NCBI GenBank assembly: GCA_027682585.1
Contig: JAQCZH010000005.1
Span: 1,910 to 65,909, forward strand
From: Lachnospiraceae bacterium AF51-6-b8A
GTDB lineage: Bacteria > Bacillota > Clostridia > Lachnospirales > Lachnospiraceae
DNA length: 64,000 nucleotides
Direction: 5' to 3'
Below, one piece after another: positions 36,381 to 45,840 of the stretch. Below the pieces are notes generated by a model that was not told where the DNA came from, searched no databases, and worked only from the letters and a program-made list of their open reading frames with translations. Each line of letters starts with the position of its first letter. Within the stretch, counting starts at the first letter, position 1. The position numbers and the translations under genes are program-made.

Positions 36381-37004
36381 ATGAAGAAGTTTTTAGCCCT
36401 TTTCATGGCATCCATGACACTGATCTTCGCTCTTGCGGCCTGCGGTCAGAAGGATATCTCCGGAGACTATACGGCCACGGTTAAGATGAGCGATATCAAT
36501 GACGCTGTTGACAAGGCAAATGACCCGGTCACCAAGGGGTTCATGGAGAACATGAATGTCACACTGAAGATGAACCTGGACAAGAAGAACTACACCATCT
36601 CCCTGGACAGTGACAAGCTGATCAGCGATGTCAAGCAGTACGCGACAGATCACTTCGATGATATTGTCAATGAGGCGCTCAAGCAGCAGGGCCTGGACAA
36701 GAGTCAGATCACCGATGACCTGGCCAAGAAGGCGGGATATGACAGTGCACAGGCGTTCTATGACGAACTCAAGAATCAGATGCTCAAAGCCATGGAAGAT
36801 GCCATGAAGAAGGAAGTCGCAAATGGAATTAACACCAATTCCAAGGGCAGCTATAAGGTTGCCGGCGGCAAGGTGATCTTCGCGGAAGAAGGTTCCAAAC
36901 TGGGTCTGGGACAAGGCCAGGTTAACAAGGATGGCAGCATTACCATCAAGGTATCCGACAGTCAGCTGAAGATTGATCACATTGATTTCGTCAAAAATAA
37001 GTAA
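36381..37004 (+). CDS. lipoprotein of unknown function
   Basis: A 207-residue secreted protein. The signal peptide MKKFLALFMASMTLIFALAAC ends in a lipobox Leu-Ala-Ala-Cys, so it is lipid-anchored outside the membrane. The mature part has alternating strands and helices (SGDYTATVKMSDINDAVD..., GSKLGLGQGQV...) and no cysteine other than the anchor. I recognise no family. The start ATG 36381 has GAGAGGA upstream. It appears monocistronic, with a strong terminator downstream. Confidence 0.75.
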   Translation: MKKFLALFMASMTLIFALAACGQKDISGDYTATVKMSDINDAVDKANDPVTKGFMENMNVTLKMNLDKKNYTISLDSDKLISDVKQYATDHFDDIVNEALKQQGLDKSQITDDLAKKAGYDSAQAFYDELKNQMLKAMEDAMKKEVANGINTNSKGSYKVAGGKVIFAEEGSKLGLGQGQVNKDGSITIKVSDSQLKIDHIDFVKNK

Positions 37005-37046
37005 TATTTGGCCTGAATCGTGACTTGAGAAGAGGTTGTGAAAAAG

Positions 37047-37113
37047 AAGGCTGATCGCTACAGACCGTACCTGTGTATGAGAGGCAGATGCGGACAAGGC
37101 GGTCAGCCTTTTT
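37047..37113 (+). terminator. intrinsic terminator after lipoprotein gene
   Basis: A 12-base-pair stem AAGGCTGATCGC (37047-37058) / GCGGTCAGCCTT (37099-37110) with one G-T pair, ending in a five-T run at 37109-37113. The 40-base loop is long. Confidence 0.75.
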
Positions 37114-37232
37114 GCGGCCTCTTTCTGCGGACAGGGCCAGAGGAGATTGGATTTGTCGAGGACACTGAATTTTCCTCCGGGGATAAGTTACAATGGATCG
37201 AGGCATTCGGTGCCATATGTGAGGAGCCTTTC

Positions 37233-37811
37233 ATGTACATGATTGCGGGCCTGGGAAATCCGGGCGAGAAATACAGGCATAGCAGACATAATGCAGGCTT
37301 TGACACCATTGATCGTCTGGCTGAACAGTATGGAATCTGCCTGCGGGAAATGAAATTTGAAGCACTTTCTGGCAGGGGGCTTATTGAGGGAAAACAGGTA
37401 CTTCTGGTGAAACCGATCACCTATATGAATGACTCGGGCCGGTCGCTGCAGCAGATAGTTCACTTCTATAAACTGGATCCTCTGGATGATATGCTCGTTA
37501 TTTCTGACGATGTGACCCTGGACTGCGGAGTGATCCGGGTGAGAAAACAGGGATCCGCCGGCGGTCACAATGGATTAAAGAGCATCATCGCCTGCCTGGG
37601 GACAGACCATTTCCCGAGGGTACGTGTGGGAGTAGGGAAGCTGTCGCCTGGAGGAGACATGATTGCACATGTTCTGGGAAGAGTTCGCCCTGAGGAACGA
37701 GATTACATGGATCTCGGAGAGGAACATGCGGCTGAGGCATCCATTATGGTCATGCAGGGACAGATCGCAGAAGCGATGAACCGCTATAACGGCATGCGGC
37801 CGCAGGACTGA
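37233..37811 (+). CDS. pth: peptidyl-tRNA hydrolase
   Basis: A 192-residue enzyme that releases tRNA from peptidyl-tRNAs dropped by ribosomes. The N-terminal motif is MIAGLGNPGEKYRHSRHNAG, with the catalytic His in RHNAG (near 21). Further motifs are KPITYMNDSG and SGGHNG-like SAGGHNGLKS. I chose ATG 37233, with GAGGAG upstream. It begins the conserved Firmicute order pth-mfd-foldase. Confidence 0.95.
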   Translation: MYMIAGLGNPGEKYRHSRHNAGFDTIDRLAEQYGICLREMKFEALSGRGLIEGKQVLLVKPITYMNDSGRSLQQIVHFYKLDPLDDMLVISDDVTLDCGVIRVRKQGSAGGHNGLKSIIACLGTDHFPRVRVGVGKLSPGGDMIAHVLGRVRPEERDYMDLGEEHAAEASIMVMQGQIAEAMNRYNGMRPQD

Positions 37812-37843
37812 GTCAGGATAATGGAACCAGGATAAAAGAAGAC

Positions 37844-40800
37844 ATGAGAGCATTTTCAGAGCCCTTTGAAACACTAGAAGAGATGCGCAGGCTTCGTCAG
37901 GCCTTAAGGGGAGACGGGGCTTTTTATGATGTCTCGGGATGTGCGGATCCTGCCAAGGCGCAGCTGATCTATGGATTGGGGGGAGATTATCCCGTCAGGC
38001 TGGTCGTTACCCGCGATGAGAGACGGGCCAGGCAGCTGGCGGAAGAATTGGAGTTCTTCACAGAAAATGTTTTCTATTATCCGGCCAAGGATCTGCTCTT
38101 TTACCAGTCGGACATTCGGTCTAATGTTCTGACCCGTCAGCGTATGCAGGTGGTAGAGGCTCTGCGCGAGCGAAAAAAGACAGTCGTAGTGACCACCTGG
38201 TCAGCCCTTATGAATAAACTTCCGCTTCTGTCCTCCTATGAAAAAAATAGCATTGAGGTCTCGCAGGGAGAGGTCATGCCGGTAGCGAACTGGCGTCTGG
38301 CGCTGATTGGAATCGGCTATGAGCCGGTGACCAGGGTAGAGCACCCGGGAGAGTTTGCTGTTCGCGGAGGAATCATTGACGTTTTCCCTCTGACCGATAT
38401 CAATCCCATTCGGATTGAACTCTGGGGCGATGAGATTGATACGATGCGTCTCTTTGATCCGGACAGTCAGGTCTCTCTTCCGGACACAGATCCCATACAG
38501 ACCATCCGCATTGTTCCCTCGGCGGAGATTGTCCTGTCTCCGGAGGAGATGAGTCGGGGACTTGCGGCCATCCGCGCGGATGCGGACCGGCTCTGCGCTC
38601 GGTACCGTGAGACCTTCAAGACGGAAGAGGCCGCCCGTATCAGGGCGGCGGCTGACCAGATCGCCGAGGAGGTTCAAGAGGGATTTGGAAGTCAGCAGGT
38701 TGAGTCTCATTTGACTTACTTTGCAGATCAGACAGCCTCACTGGTCGACTACATTCCCAAAGAGGGAATTATCTTTCTGGACGCATTTCATGATCTGATA
38801 GAGTCGGGGAAGACTATTATGAAGGAATTCTCCGATTCCATGACGCATCGCCTGGCATCGGGTTACGTCCTGCCGGGACAGATGCAGATGCTCTATGACA
38901 ATGAGAACCTGGCAGCGAAGTTGAGGGGGAGACGGGGGATTGTCCTCTCCGTCCTGGGGAGCCGCGATGAGGCGCTGGAGATCAGAGAGCGTTTTCATAT
39001 TCGGATCGGGCAGGGGAGCGTCTACAATAACAGCTATGAACTCCTGCTCAAGGATCTGAGGGAATACAAGAAGAATCGCCGCAAGGTGGTCTATGTGGGA
39101 AACTCCAGGACGCGTGCCAGACGTCTGGCGGACGACCTTCTGCAGGAGAATCTCAATGTGTTCTATACAGAAGATCCGAACCATGAGGTCAAGGAATCGG
39201 AGATTATGGTTACTGTGGGCTGTCTGTCAGCAGGTTATGAACTGACAGATGCCGGCTTTGTCCTCCTGACGGAACAGGATCTCTTCGGGGGGAGAAGAAA
39301 GCGCAGAAAGCACAAGAAGCGGCATCGTGAGGGGGAGGCGATCGCCTCCTTCTCTCAACTGCATGAGGGGGACTATGTTGTTCATGAGAACCATGGTCTG
39401 GGTATTTACCGGGGCATGGAGAAAATAGAGGTTGACCAGGTCATCAGGGACTACATCAAGATAGAGTATGCTGGTTCTGGGATTCTCTATATCCTGGCCA
39501 GTCAGCTGGATCTTTTGCAGAAGTATGCCGGGGCAGATGCCAAAAGGCCAAAACTTAACACGCTGGGAAGCCTGGAATGGTCCAGAACCAAATCCAGAGT
39601 GAGACGGGCGGTGGAATCTGTGGCCAGGGAGCTTGTGGAACTCTATGCGGTTCGCCAGGAGGGAAAGGGTTATACCTTCGGGCCGGACACTGTCTGGCAG
39701 AGAGAATTTGAGGAAGCTTTCCCCTATGAAGAGACAGAGGGGCAGTTGGAAGCGATTGAGGCCGTCAAGAGGGATATGGAGAGCCCTAAGATTATGGACC
39801 GGCTGATCTGCGGCGATGTGGGATTCGGCAAGACAGAGATCGCCTTAAGAGCCGCCTTCAAGGCCGCGCAGGAGGGGAAGCAGGTTGTCTATCTGGTTCC
39901 TACGACGATTCTGGCTCAGCAGCATTATGATACCTTTGTCCAGCGCATGGCGCCCTATCCGGTCAAGGTGGGGCTGCTCTGCCGTTTCAGAAGCAGGAAT
40001 CAGCAGGAAGAGACGGTAGGCGAACTGGCGAGCGGCCGTGTTGACATTGTTATTGGAACCCACCGGGCTCTGTCCAGGGACGTAACTTTCCGGGATCTGG
40101 GACTTCTGATCATTGATGAGGAGCAGCGCTTTGGGGTCAGACACAAGGAGAAGATCAAGCAGATGAAGAAGAATGTGGATGTCCTCTCCCTTTCGGCGAC
40201 ACCCATTCCGCGAACCCTGCATATGAGTCTGGCGGGAATCCGTGATATGAGCATCTTAGATGAGGCACCCATGGAGCGAACCCCCATCCAGACCTTTGTC
40301 TTCGAACACAATGATGAGATGATCCGGGAGGCGGTCCTTCGGGAGATGGCCAGAGGCGGGCAGGTCTATTACGTCTTCAACCGGGTGGCGCAGATTGCCG
40401 ATATGACAGCCCGCCTTCAGAAACTTCTGCCAGAGGCCAATGTCGCTTACGCCCATGGAAGAATGTCTCAAACGCGGCTGGAAAATATTATGGTGGATTT
40501 CATCGATGGGGAGATCGATCTTCTGGTCTCCACCACCATCATTGAGATCGGTCTGGATATTTCCAATGTCAACACTATCATCATTGACGACGCTGATCAT
40601 ATGGGCCTGTCCCAGCTCTATCAGCTGCGGGGCAGGGTGGGGCGCAGCAACCGAACGGCTTATGCCTTCTTTATGTATCGCAAGGGTAAGCTGCTCAAGG
40701 AGATTGCGGAGAAGCGACTGGCGGCCATTAAGGAGTTCTCCGATTTGGGAAGCGGCTTCAAGATCGCCATGCGGGATCTGGAGATCCGCGGCGCAGGAAA

Positions 40801-41389
40801 TGTTCTCGGCGAGAGTCAGTCCGGCCACATGGAATCTGTAGGTTATGATCTCTATTGCAAGATGCTTGGAGAGGCGGTTCGTCACGAGAAGGGGGAGGAG
40901 ATCTACGAGCCTTTCGAGACTTCGGTGGATCTGGCCATGGATGCCTATCTGCCTGAATCGTATGTGCCGGATGCCAGCCAGCGCATGGAGATCTACAAGC
41001 GCATCGCAGATATTCGCAATGAGGAAGAGCATGACGCCATGCTGGATGAGTTGATTGATCGTTTTGGGGAACCCGCGAGAGCCGTGCAGAATTTGCTCTG
41101 GATCGCCCTCTTTAAGACCCGGGCACACAGAGCCTGGATCACAGACATCAGGCAGAAGGACAGGCGGGTGAGCCTGACACTCTTTCATCAGGCTCCAATC
41201 AATCCTGCAGTAATTCCGCAGCTGATCAGCCGTTACAGTCCTTATCTGCACTTTACGGCAGACCCGCAGGCGCCTCGCCTGGAGCTTGATTTTGGCAGAA
41301 ATTCCAAGATGGAGAGCAGACAGATTCCAGAGGCTCTGTGTCGCTTTATAGAGGAGTTTTGGGAGCTGGCTGTGGACAGGGAGGCCTAG
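37844..41389 (+). CDS. mfd: transcription-repair coupling factor
   Basis: A 1181-residue ATPase that pushes stalled RNA polymerase off DNA damage and recruits UvrA. The N-terminal UvrB-like module (about 1-460) contains RGGIIDVFP. The RNA polymerase-interacting domain (about 500-580) starts at the HEGDYVVHENHGLG motif. The helicase core (about 620-1000) has CGDVGFGKTE, LIIDEEQRFG, SATPIPRTL and QLRGRVGRS. The C-terminal TRCF domain follows. A basic Lys/Arg cluster (GRRKRRKHKKRHRE, near 483) precedes the polymerase-binding domain. It starts 32 bases after pth. Confidence 0.97.
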   Translation: MRAFSEPFETLEEMRRLRQALRGDGAFYDVSGCADPAKAQLIYGLGGDYPVRLVVTRDERRARQLAEELEFFTENVFYYPAKDLLFYQSDIRSNVLTRQRMQVVEALRERKKTVVVTTWSALMNKLPLLSSYEKNSIEVSQGEVMPVANWRLALIGIGYEPVTRVEHPGEFAVRGGIIDVFPLTDINPIRIELWGDEIDTMRLFDPDSQVSLPDTDPIQTIRIVPSAEIVLSPEEMSRGLAAIRADADRLCARYRETFKTEEAARIRAAADQIAEEVQEGFGSQQVESHLTYFADQTASLVDYIPKEGIIFLDAFHDLIESGKTIMKEFSDSMTHRLASGYVLPGQMQMLYDNENLAAKLRGRRGIVLSVLGSRDEALEIRERFHIRIGQGSVYNNSYELLLKDLREYKKNRRKVVYVGNSRTRARRLADDLLQENLNVFYTEDPNHEVKESEIMVTVGCLSAGYELTDAGFVLLTEQDLFGGRRKRRKHKKRHREGEAIASFSQLHEGDYVVHENHGLGIYRGMEKIEVDQVIRDYIKIEYAGSGILYILASQLDLLQKYAGADAKRPKLNTLGSLEWSRTKSRVRRAVESVARELVELYAVRQEGKGYTFGPDTVWQREFEEAFPYEETEGQLEAIEAVKRDMESPKIMDRLICGDVGFGKTEIALRAAFKAAQEGKQVVYLVPTTILAQQHYDTFVQRMAPYPVKVGLLCRFRSRNQQEETVGELASGRVDIVIGTHRALSRDVTFRDLGLLIIDEEQRFGVRHKEKIKQMKKNVDVLSLSATPIPRTLHMSLAGIRDMSILDEAPMERTPIQTFVFEHNDEMIREAVLREMARGGQVYYVFNRVAQIADMTARLQKLLPEANVAYAHGRMSQTRLENIMVDFIDGEIDLLVSTTIIEIGLDISNVNTIIIDDADHMGLSQLYQLRGRVGRSNRTAYAFFMYRKGKLLKEIAEKRLAAIKEFSDLGSGFKIAMRDLEIRGAGNVLGESQSGHMESVGYDLYCKMLGEAVRHEKGEEIYEPFETSVDLAMDAYLPESYVPDASQRMEIYKRIADIRNEEEHDAMLDELIDRFGEPARAVQNLLWIALFKTRAHRAWITDIRQKDRRVSLTLFHQAPINPAVIPQLISRYSPYLHFTADPQAPRLELDFGRNSKMESRQIPEALCRFIEEFWELAVDREA

Positions 41390-41488
41390 GGGGGCAACTT
41401 GTCTGTGGGACTGTGGACGACTATAATAAAGATATTGAGCCATACGAGAAAAAACGGGATAAGCCCGTGGACAATAGGAGAATTGGGG

Positions 41489-42556
41489 ATGAAGAGGACA
41501 TTTGCTTCTCTGGCGGCCCTTGGACTGGCAGGAACGCTTCTGCTGAGCGGATGTGGGATCAACGCGAAGGCGAATCTGATCAAGGTCAGCCAGGGAGAGG
41601 GAATAGAGCTTGGCTACGGCAATTTCGTGGCAAGGCTTATGCAGGCCCAGTATGACGCCAGCTATCGCAGTTACTATGGAGACAGTTACTGGACAACGGA
41701 TATGTCCGGAAAGGGTAAGACCCTGGAGCAGCAAGTCAAGGAGACAGTGGCGGATTCCCTGAAGCAACAGTATGTTGCCCGTCAGCATGCCGGCGATTTC
41801 AATATCGGTATCAGTGAGGAGGAGTCGAAGAAGATCGGCGAGGCCGCGGACAAATTCCTGGCCGCCAACTCCGAGGAGGCTGTCAGACAGTTGGGAGCCG
41901 AGAGGGATTATGTCGTTCGCTTCTTCGAGGATCAATACTATTACTATCATGTGGAACAGGCTCTGGAGGGGCAGGCTGACACAACGGTCAGCGATGAGGA
42001 AGCCAACCAGAAGAAGTTCTCTTATGTGAAGTTCGCCTTTCGATCCACCGACAGTTCTACGGGCAAGACGACCGTGATGACAGAGGACCAGAAGGCGGAG
42101 CTGATGAAGCAGGCCAAGATTCTGGCTGGTTCTGCGGACTTTGATATGACGGCAAAGCAGATGAAACAGACGGTACAGACAGACAATTACGGCAAGAGTG
42201 ATGTGGGAGACAGTTCCTACAAACTTCCGCAGGCGGTTCTGACCGCCCTGGAGAATATGGAAGTCGGCAAGATTTCCGATGTAATCACTGCTGATAATGA
42301 CGGGTATTATGTGCTTCGTCTGGACAGTTTGTCTGACGCCGAGGCGACAGCTGCCAAGAGGAAAACACTGGCGGATAAGAAGAAGTCAGATCATGCCGAG
42401 GAGGTCTTCAGGCAGTGGGAGAGTGAGGACGGTATGACCATGGACGACGCTGCCTGGAGCAAGATCAGGTTCAACAGCCTCTTTCAGACGAAGGGACAGA
42501 AACTTAAGACGCAGGGAGACGGAGCGAGCGGCAGATCTGCCGGGACTTCATCTTGA
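41489..42556 (+). CDS. PrsA-like peptidyl-prolyl isomerase lipoprotein
   Basis: A 355-residue lipoprotein. The signal peptide ends in Leu-Leu-Ser-Gly-Cys (Cys near 22). A helical SurA/PrsA N-terminal region follows, then a parvulin-like segment (about 190-310: FSYVKFAF, MEVGKISDVI and GYYVLRL), which folds secreted proteins outside the membrane. I chose ATG 41489 (MKRTFASLAALG), with GGAGAA upstream. Foldase genes after mfd are a conserved feature of Clostridia. The usual spoVT that often follows is missing; murA comes next. Confidence 0.85.
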   Translation: MKRTFASLAALGLAGTLLLSGCGINAKANLIKVSQGEGIELGYGNFVARLMQAQYDASYRSYYGDSYWTTDMSGKGKTLEQQVKETVADSLKQQYVARQHAGDFNIGISEEESKKIGEAADKFLAANSEEAVRQLGAERDYVVRFFEDQYYYYHVEQALEGQADTTVSDEEANQKKFSYVKFAFRSTDSSTGKTTVMTEDQKAELMKQAKILAGSADFDMTAKQMKQTVQTDNYGKSDVGDSSYKLPQAVLTALENMEVGKISDVITADNDGYYVLRLDSLSDAEATAAKRKTLADKKKSDHAEEVFRQWESEDGMTMDDAAWSKIRFNSLFQTKGQKLKTQGDGASGRSAGTSS

Positions 42557-42582
42557 CAGGGATTGCCTGCACTCACTATAAT
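42553..42582 (+). promoter_or_regulatory. sigma-A promoter of murA
   Basis: TTGACA (42553-42558), 18-base spacer, TATAAT (42577-42582): both hexamers match consensus. The -35 overlaps the stop codon of the foldase gene. An inverted repeat CACTA/TAGTG surrounds the -10. Confidence 0.8.
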
Positions 42583-42680
42583 TGTGAACTTGTAGTGAAT
42601 TCCCGTATGGCAGGTTAGGGGAAAAGGCCGACTCCAGTGGTGCCACAGTGAGAAGACGGCAATATCGAGGTGTGTGAAGT

Positions 42681-43973
42681 ATGGATCAATATGTAATTCA
42701 AGGCGGAGTCGCTCTGCACGGTGAGGTAGATATTTCCGGGGCGAAAAATGCGGCTCTGGCGATCCTGGCGGCAGCCATTATGACCGATGAGACCGTTCGC
42801 ATAGAGAATCTCCCCGATGTTCACGACGTGATTGTCATGAATGCGGCCATGGAAGACATCGGTGTCAGGATTAATCATATTGATCAGCATACGGTTGAGA
42901 TTACGGCGGATCAGGTCAATCGCCTGACCGTGGATTACGAGTACATCAAGAAGATTCGCGCCTCCTACTATCTGTTGGGGTCTCTTTTGGGGCGCTTCAA
43001 GGAGGCTGAGGTGGCTCTCCCGGGAGGCTGTGACATCGGAAGCCGCCCGATTGATCTGCATATCAAGGGCTTTCGCGCTATGGGCGCTGACTGCGAAGTC
43101 AGCTATGGACTTATGGGAGCCAGGGCGGACCGGCTTGTGGGCGCTCATATCTTCATGGATAAGGTCTCTGTCGGAGCCAGTATCAATGTTATGATGGCTG
43201 CCGCTATGGCAGAGGGGAAGACGGTGATTGAGAATGCCGCCAAGGAACCGCATGTGGTTGATGTAGCCAATTTTCTCAACAGCATGGGGGCCAACATTCG
43301 CGGTGCCGGGACAGACGTCATCCGCATTCAGGGCGTGGACAGACTGCATGGAACGACTTACTCCGTGATTCCAGATCAGATCGAGGCCGGAACCTTCATG
43401 TGCGCCGCAGCGACGACCCATGGTGATGTCACAGTCAAAAATGTCACACCAAAGCACCTGGAGGCAACCAGCGCCAAGCTCATGGAGGCAGGCTGTGAGA
43501 TCGTTGAGTATGATGACGCGGTTCGCGTTATCGCCAAGAGTCCCCTGACACCGACTTCCGTCACAACTCTGCCTTACCCCGGTTTTCCGACGGATATGCA
43601 GCCGCAGATGACAGCTGTTCTGGCTCTGGCTTCTGGTACTTCTACCGTGACAGAGACCATTTTTGAGAACCGCTTTCGCTATGTGGATGAACTGGCCCGT
43701 ATGGGAGCTTCCATTAAAGTGGAGGGAAACATCGCTATTATCAGGGGAGTGGATCAGTTTACAGGAGCCCGAATCGCCGCCCCGGATCTTCGCGCCGGCG
43801 CCGCGCTTGTGATCGCAGGTCTTGCCGCTGATGGCATTACGACGGTTGATGATATCCACTTCATACAGAGAGGCTATGAGAGCTTCGAGCAGAAACTGCA
43901 GAGCCTGGGGGCTCAGATTGCCTGTGTATCCAGCGAGGAGGCTCTGCGCAAATTCATCGCCAAAGTGGGATGA
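42681..43973 (+). CDS. murA: UDP-N-acetylglucosamine 1-carboxyvinyltransferase
   Basis: A 430-residue enzyme that transfers enolpyruvate to UDP-GlcNAc, the first committed step of peptidoglycan synthesis. The N-terminus GEVDISGAKNAALAILAA binds substrate. The active-site loop is LPGGCDIGSRPID, with the catalytic, fosfomycin-target Cys near 117. The C-terminal half has YPGFPTDMQPQ and TETIFENRF. Own promoter and strong terminator. Confidence 0.97.
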   Translation: MDQYVIQGGVALHGEVDISGAKNAALAILAAAIMTDETVRIENLPDVHDVIVMNAAMEDIGVRINHIDQHTVEITADQVNRLTVDYEYIKKIRASYYLLGSLLGRFKEAEVALPGGCDIGSRPIDLHIKGFRAMGADCEVSYGLMGARADRLVGAHIFMDKVSVGASINVMMAAAMAEGKTVIENAAKEPHVVDVANFLNSMGANIRGAGTDVIRIQGVDRLHGTTYSVIPDQIEAGTFMCAAATTHGDVTVKNVTPKHLEATSAKLMEAGCEIVEYDDAVRVIAKSPLTPTSVTTLPYPGFPTDMQPQMTAVLALASGTSTVTETIFENRFRYVDELARMGASIKVEGNIAIIRGVDQFTGARIAAPDLRAGAALVIAGLAADGITTVDDIHFIQRGYESFEQKLQSLGAQIACVSSEEALRKFIAKVG

Positions 43974-44045
43974 CAGGACAGAATTTATTTCGGAGAGACT
44001 GGCAGGAAGCGGACCAGGATCTATATACAGTTTCAGGGTTATGTA

Positions 44046-44084
44046 TGCCCGGCTGTCGGAAGTATTGACAGCCGGGCATTTTCT
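44046..44084 (+). terminator. intrinsic terminator after murA
   Basis: A perfect 12-base-pair stem (TGCCCGGCTGTC / GACAGCCGGGCA) with a 9-base loop, followed by TTTTCT. Confidence 0.9.
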
Positions 44085-44159
44085 GGGCTATCGTAGAACC
44101 CGTTAAGACAGTCAGATCCTGTCAGAAAATACCGGCCCGCGCGGCAGGTTACATACAGT

Positions 44160-44261
44160 TCTCTTATTCAGAGTGGTGGAGGTACATAGGATCGGTGAAG
44201 CCACGGCAACCCCCAAAGCGGTAGGTGCCAACCTGAGCGAGTATGTTCGAACAATAAGAGG
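44160..44261 (+). promoter_or_regulatory. SAM-I (S-box) riboswitch upstream of metK
   Basis: P1 is closed by CTCTTATT (44161-44168) with AATAAGAG (44253-44260). Conserved core elements are in order: AGAGTGGTGGAGG (kink-turn region), GGTGAAGCCACGGCAACC, GGTAGGTGCCAACCTG and AGCGAG. Binding of S-adenosylmethionine should stabilise P1 and permit the terminator at 44285-44312, switching metK off. Confidence 0.9.
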
Positions 44262-44284
44262 ATTTGATTATCTTTACCTGAGTC

Positions 44285-44312
44285 AGATCCGCAGTTGCAT
44301 GCGGATCTTTTT
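44285..44312 (+). terminator. riboswitch-controlled terminator
   Basis: AGATCCGCA / TGCGGATCT, 9 base pairs with a 6-base loop, then a T-run. It lies between the SAM aptamer and metK and is the expression platform. Confidence 0.85.
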
Positions 44313-44442
44313 GTGCATGACAGTCAATGCGCGCATTCGATTGTTTGTGGCCACCCAAACAGGTTCCACGAATATTTCACGGTAGGAGCGGAATTCTGAA
44401 AAAGGCTGAGCCAAAGCTCGATTGATGAGCGGAAAGGAAATT

Positions 44443-45624
44443 ATGGAGAGAAGAATCTTTACTTCCGAGTCAGTAACTGAGGGACATCCCGATAAGGTCT
44501 GTGATGCTGTGTCCGATGCGATCCTGGACGCATGTATGGCCCAGGATCCCATGAGCCGTGTCGCCTGCGAGACGGCAGCCTGCACTGGATTTATCCTGGT
44601 GACCGGAGAGATCACGACGAAGGCCAGGCTGGATATACCGTCTATTGTCAGAGAGACGGTTAAGGAGATTGGCTATGATGACGCAGGAACCGGTTTTGAC
44701 GGCAATACCTGTGCTGTTTTAGTCGCCCTGGATCAGCAGTCCGCAGATATTGCCATGGGCGTCGACAAGGCGCTTGAGGCCAAGGAAGGAAGCCTGACTG
44801 ACAATCTGGATACTGGCGCCGGTGATCAGGGGATGATGTTTGGCTATGCTTCCAATGAGACGGCTGAGTATATGCCCTATCCCATTGAACTTGCTCATAA
44901 ACTCTCCTTCCAGCTGACGAAAGTCCGCAAGGAGGGAAAACTTTCCTATCTTCGTCCCGACGGAAAGACCCAGGTCTCTGTCGAGTATGACGAGGAGGGA
45001 AGACCGGCCCGGCTGGATGCCGTTGTCCTCTCTACGCAGCACGATGACGATGTCAGCCAGGAACAGATACATGAGGATATTAAGAAATATGTCTTTGATC
45101 CCGTTATTCCAAAGGAGATGGTGGATGAGAGGACCAAGTATTTCATCAATCCTACTGGCCGCTTCGTTATCGGCGGCCCTCATGGAGATGCCGGGTTAAC
45201 GGGGCGCAAGCTGATCGTCGACACCTACGGCGGGATGGCCAGGCATGGCGGCGGCGCCTTCTCCGGTAAGGACTGTACCAAGGTAGACCGATCCGCGGCT
45301 TATGCCGCCCGCTATGTGGCTAAGAACATTGTGGCGGCTGGTCTGGCGGATCGCTGTGAGATCCAGTTGAGTTACGCCATCGGTGTCGCTGAGCCGACTT
45401 CCATCAACGTGGATACTTTCGGCACCGGCAAGGTTTCCGATGAGACGCTGGCAGCACTGATTCGCGAGCACTTTGACCTGCGCCCGGCCGGCATTATCAA
45501 AATGCTGGATCTGCGCCGCCCCATCTATCGCCCCACTGCCGCCTATGGTCATTTCGGCCGTACAGATGTGGCTCTTCCCTGGGAGGCTCTGGACAAGGTG
45601 GATCTTCTCAAGAAAGCTCTTTGA
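44443..45624 (+). CDS. metK: S-adenosylmethionine synthetase
   Basis: A 393-residue enzyme making SAM from methionine and ATP. Motifs: [16 protein letters not shown] (His/Asp for ATP and Mg), [12 protein letters not shown] (adenine site), and [15 protein letters not shown] with [16 protein letters not shown] in the P-loop-like segment. I chose ATG 44443 (AAAGGAAA upstream). Controlled by the SAM-I riboswitch. Confidence 0.97.
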   Translation: MERRIFTSESVTEGHPDKVCDAVSDAILDACMAQDPMSRVACETAACTGFILVTGEITTKARLDIPSIVRETVKEIGYDDAGTGFDGNTCAVLVALDQQSADIAMGVDKALEAKEGSLTDNLDTGAGDQGMMFGYASNETAEYMPYPIELAHKLSFQLTKVRKEGKLSYLRPDGKTQVSVEYDEEGRPARLDAVVLSTQHDDDVSQEQIHEDIKKYVFDPVIPKEMVDERTKYFINPTGRFVIGGPHGDAGLTGRKLIVDTYGGMARHGGGAFSGKDCTKVDRSAAYAARYVAKNIVAAGLADRCEIQLSYAIGVAEPTSINVDTFGTGKVSDETLAALIREHFDLRPAGIIKMLDLRRPIYRPTAAYGHFGRTDVALPWEALDKVDLLKKAL

Positions 45625-45646
45625 GTCTGCAGGATATAGTATAATG

Positions 45647-45674
45647 AAAGCCGCAAGCTCTGCTTGCGGCTTTT
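45647..45674 (+). terminator. intrinsic terminator after metK
   Basis: AAAGCCGCAAGC / GCTTGCGGCTTT, 12 base pairs with a 3-base loop, followed by TG after four Ts. Confidence 0.9.
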
Positions 45675-45679
45675 GGCTG

Positions 45680-45765
45680 TGACAACGAATACCCGCGAAG
45701 CATAGATCGACGGTTTGTTTCATGACAATCCATTGCCTGCGGGATATGTATATGTTCCGCTGTTT
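45680..45765 (+). repeat. dispersed intergenic repeat, two adjacent copies (B' and B)
   Basis: TGACAACGAATACCCGCGAAG starts at 45680 and TTTCATGACAATCCATTGCC at 45718; both resemble copies A (21449) and C (54424). The segment lies between the metK terminator and the histidine kinase gene. Confidence 0.4.
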
Positions 45766-45840
45766 TGGCAGGGGCGGATGCATTGAAAAATCGCTCCGAT
45801 ACAGAGGACTTCCGACAGATCCGGGGCAGGGGAGAAGAAG

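Noticed and set aside
40256..41950. Long minus-strand open frame (564 codons) opposite mfd and the foldase gene
   Set aside because: It spans two well-supported plus-strand genes, has no start signal and no protein-like domain pattern.
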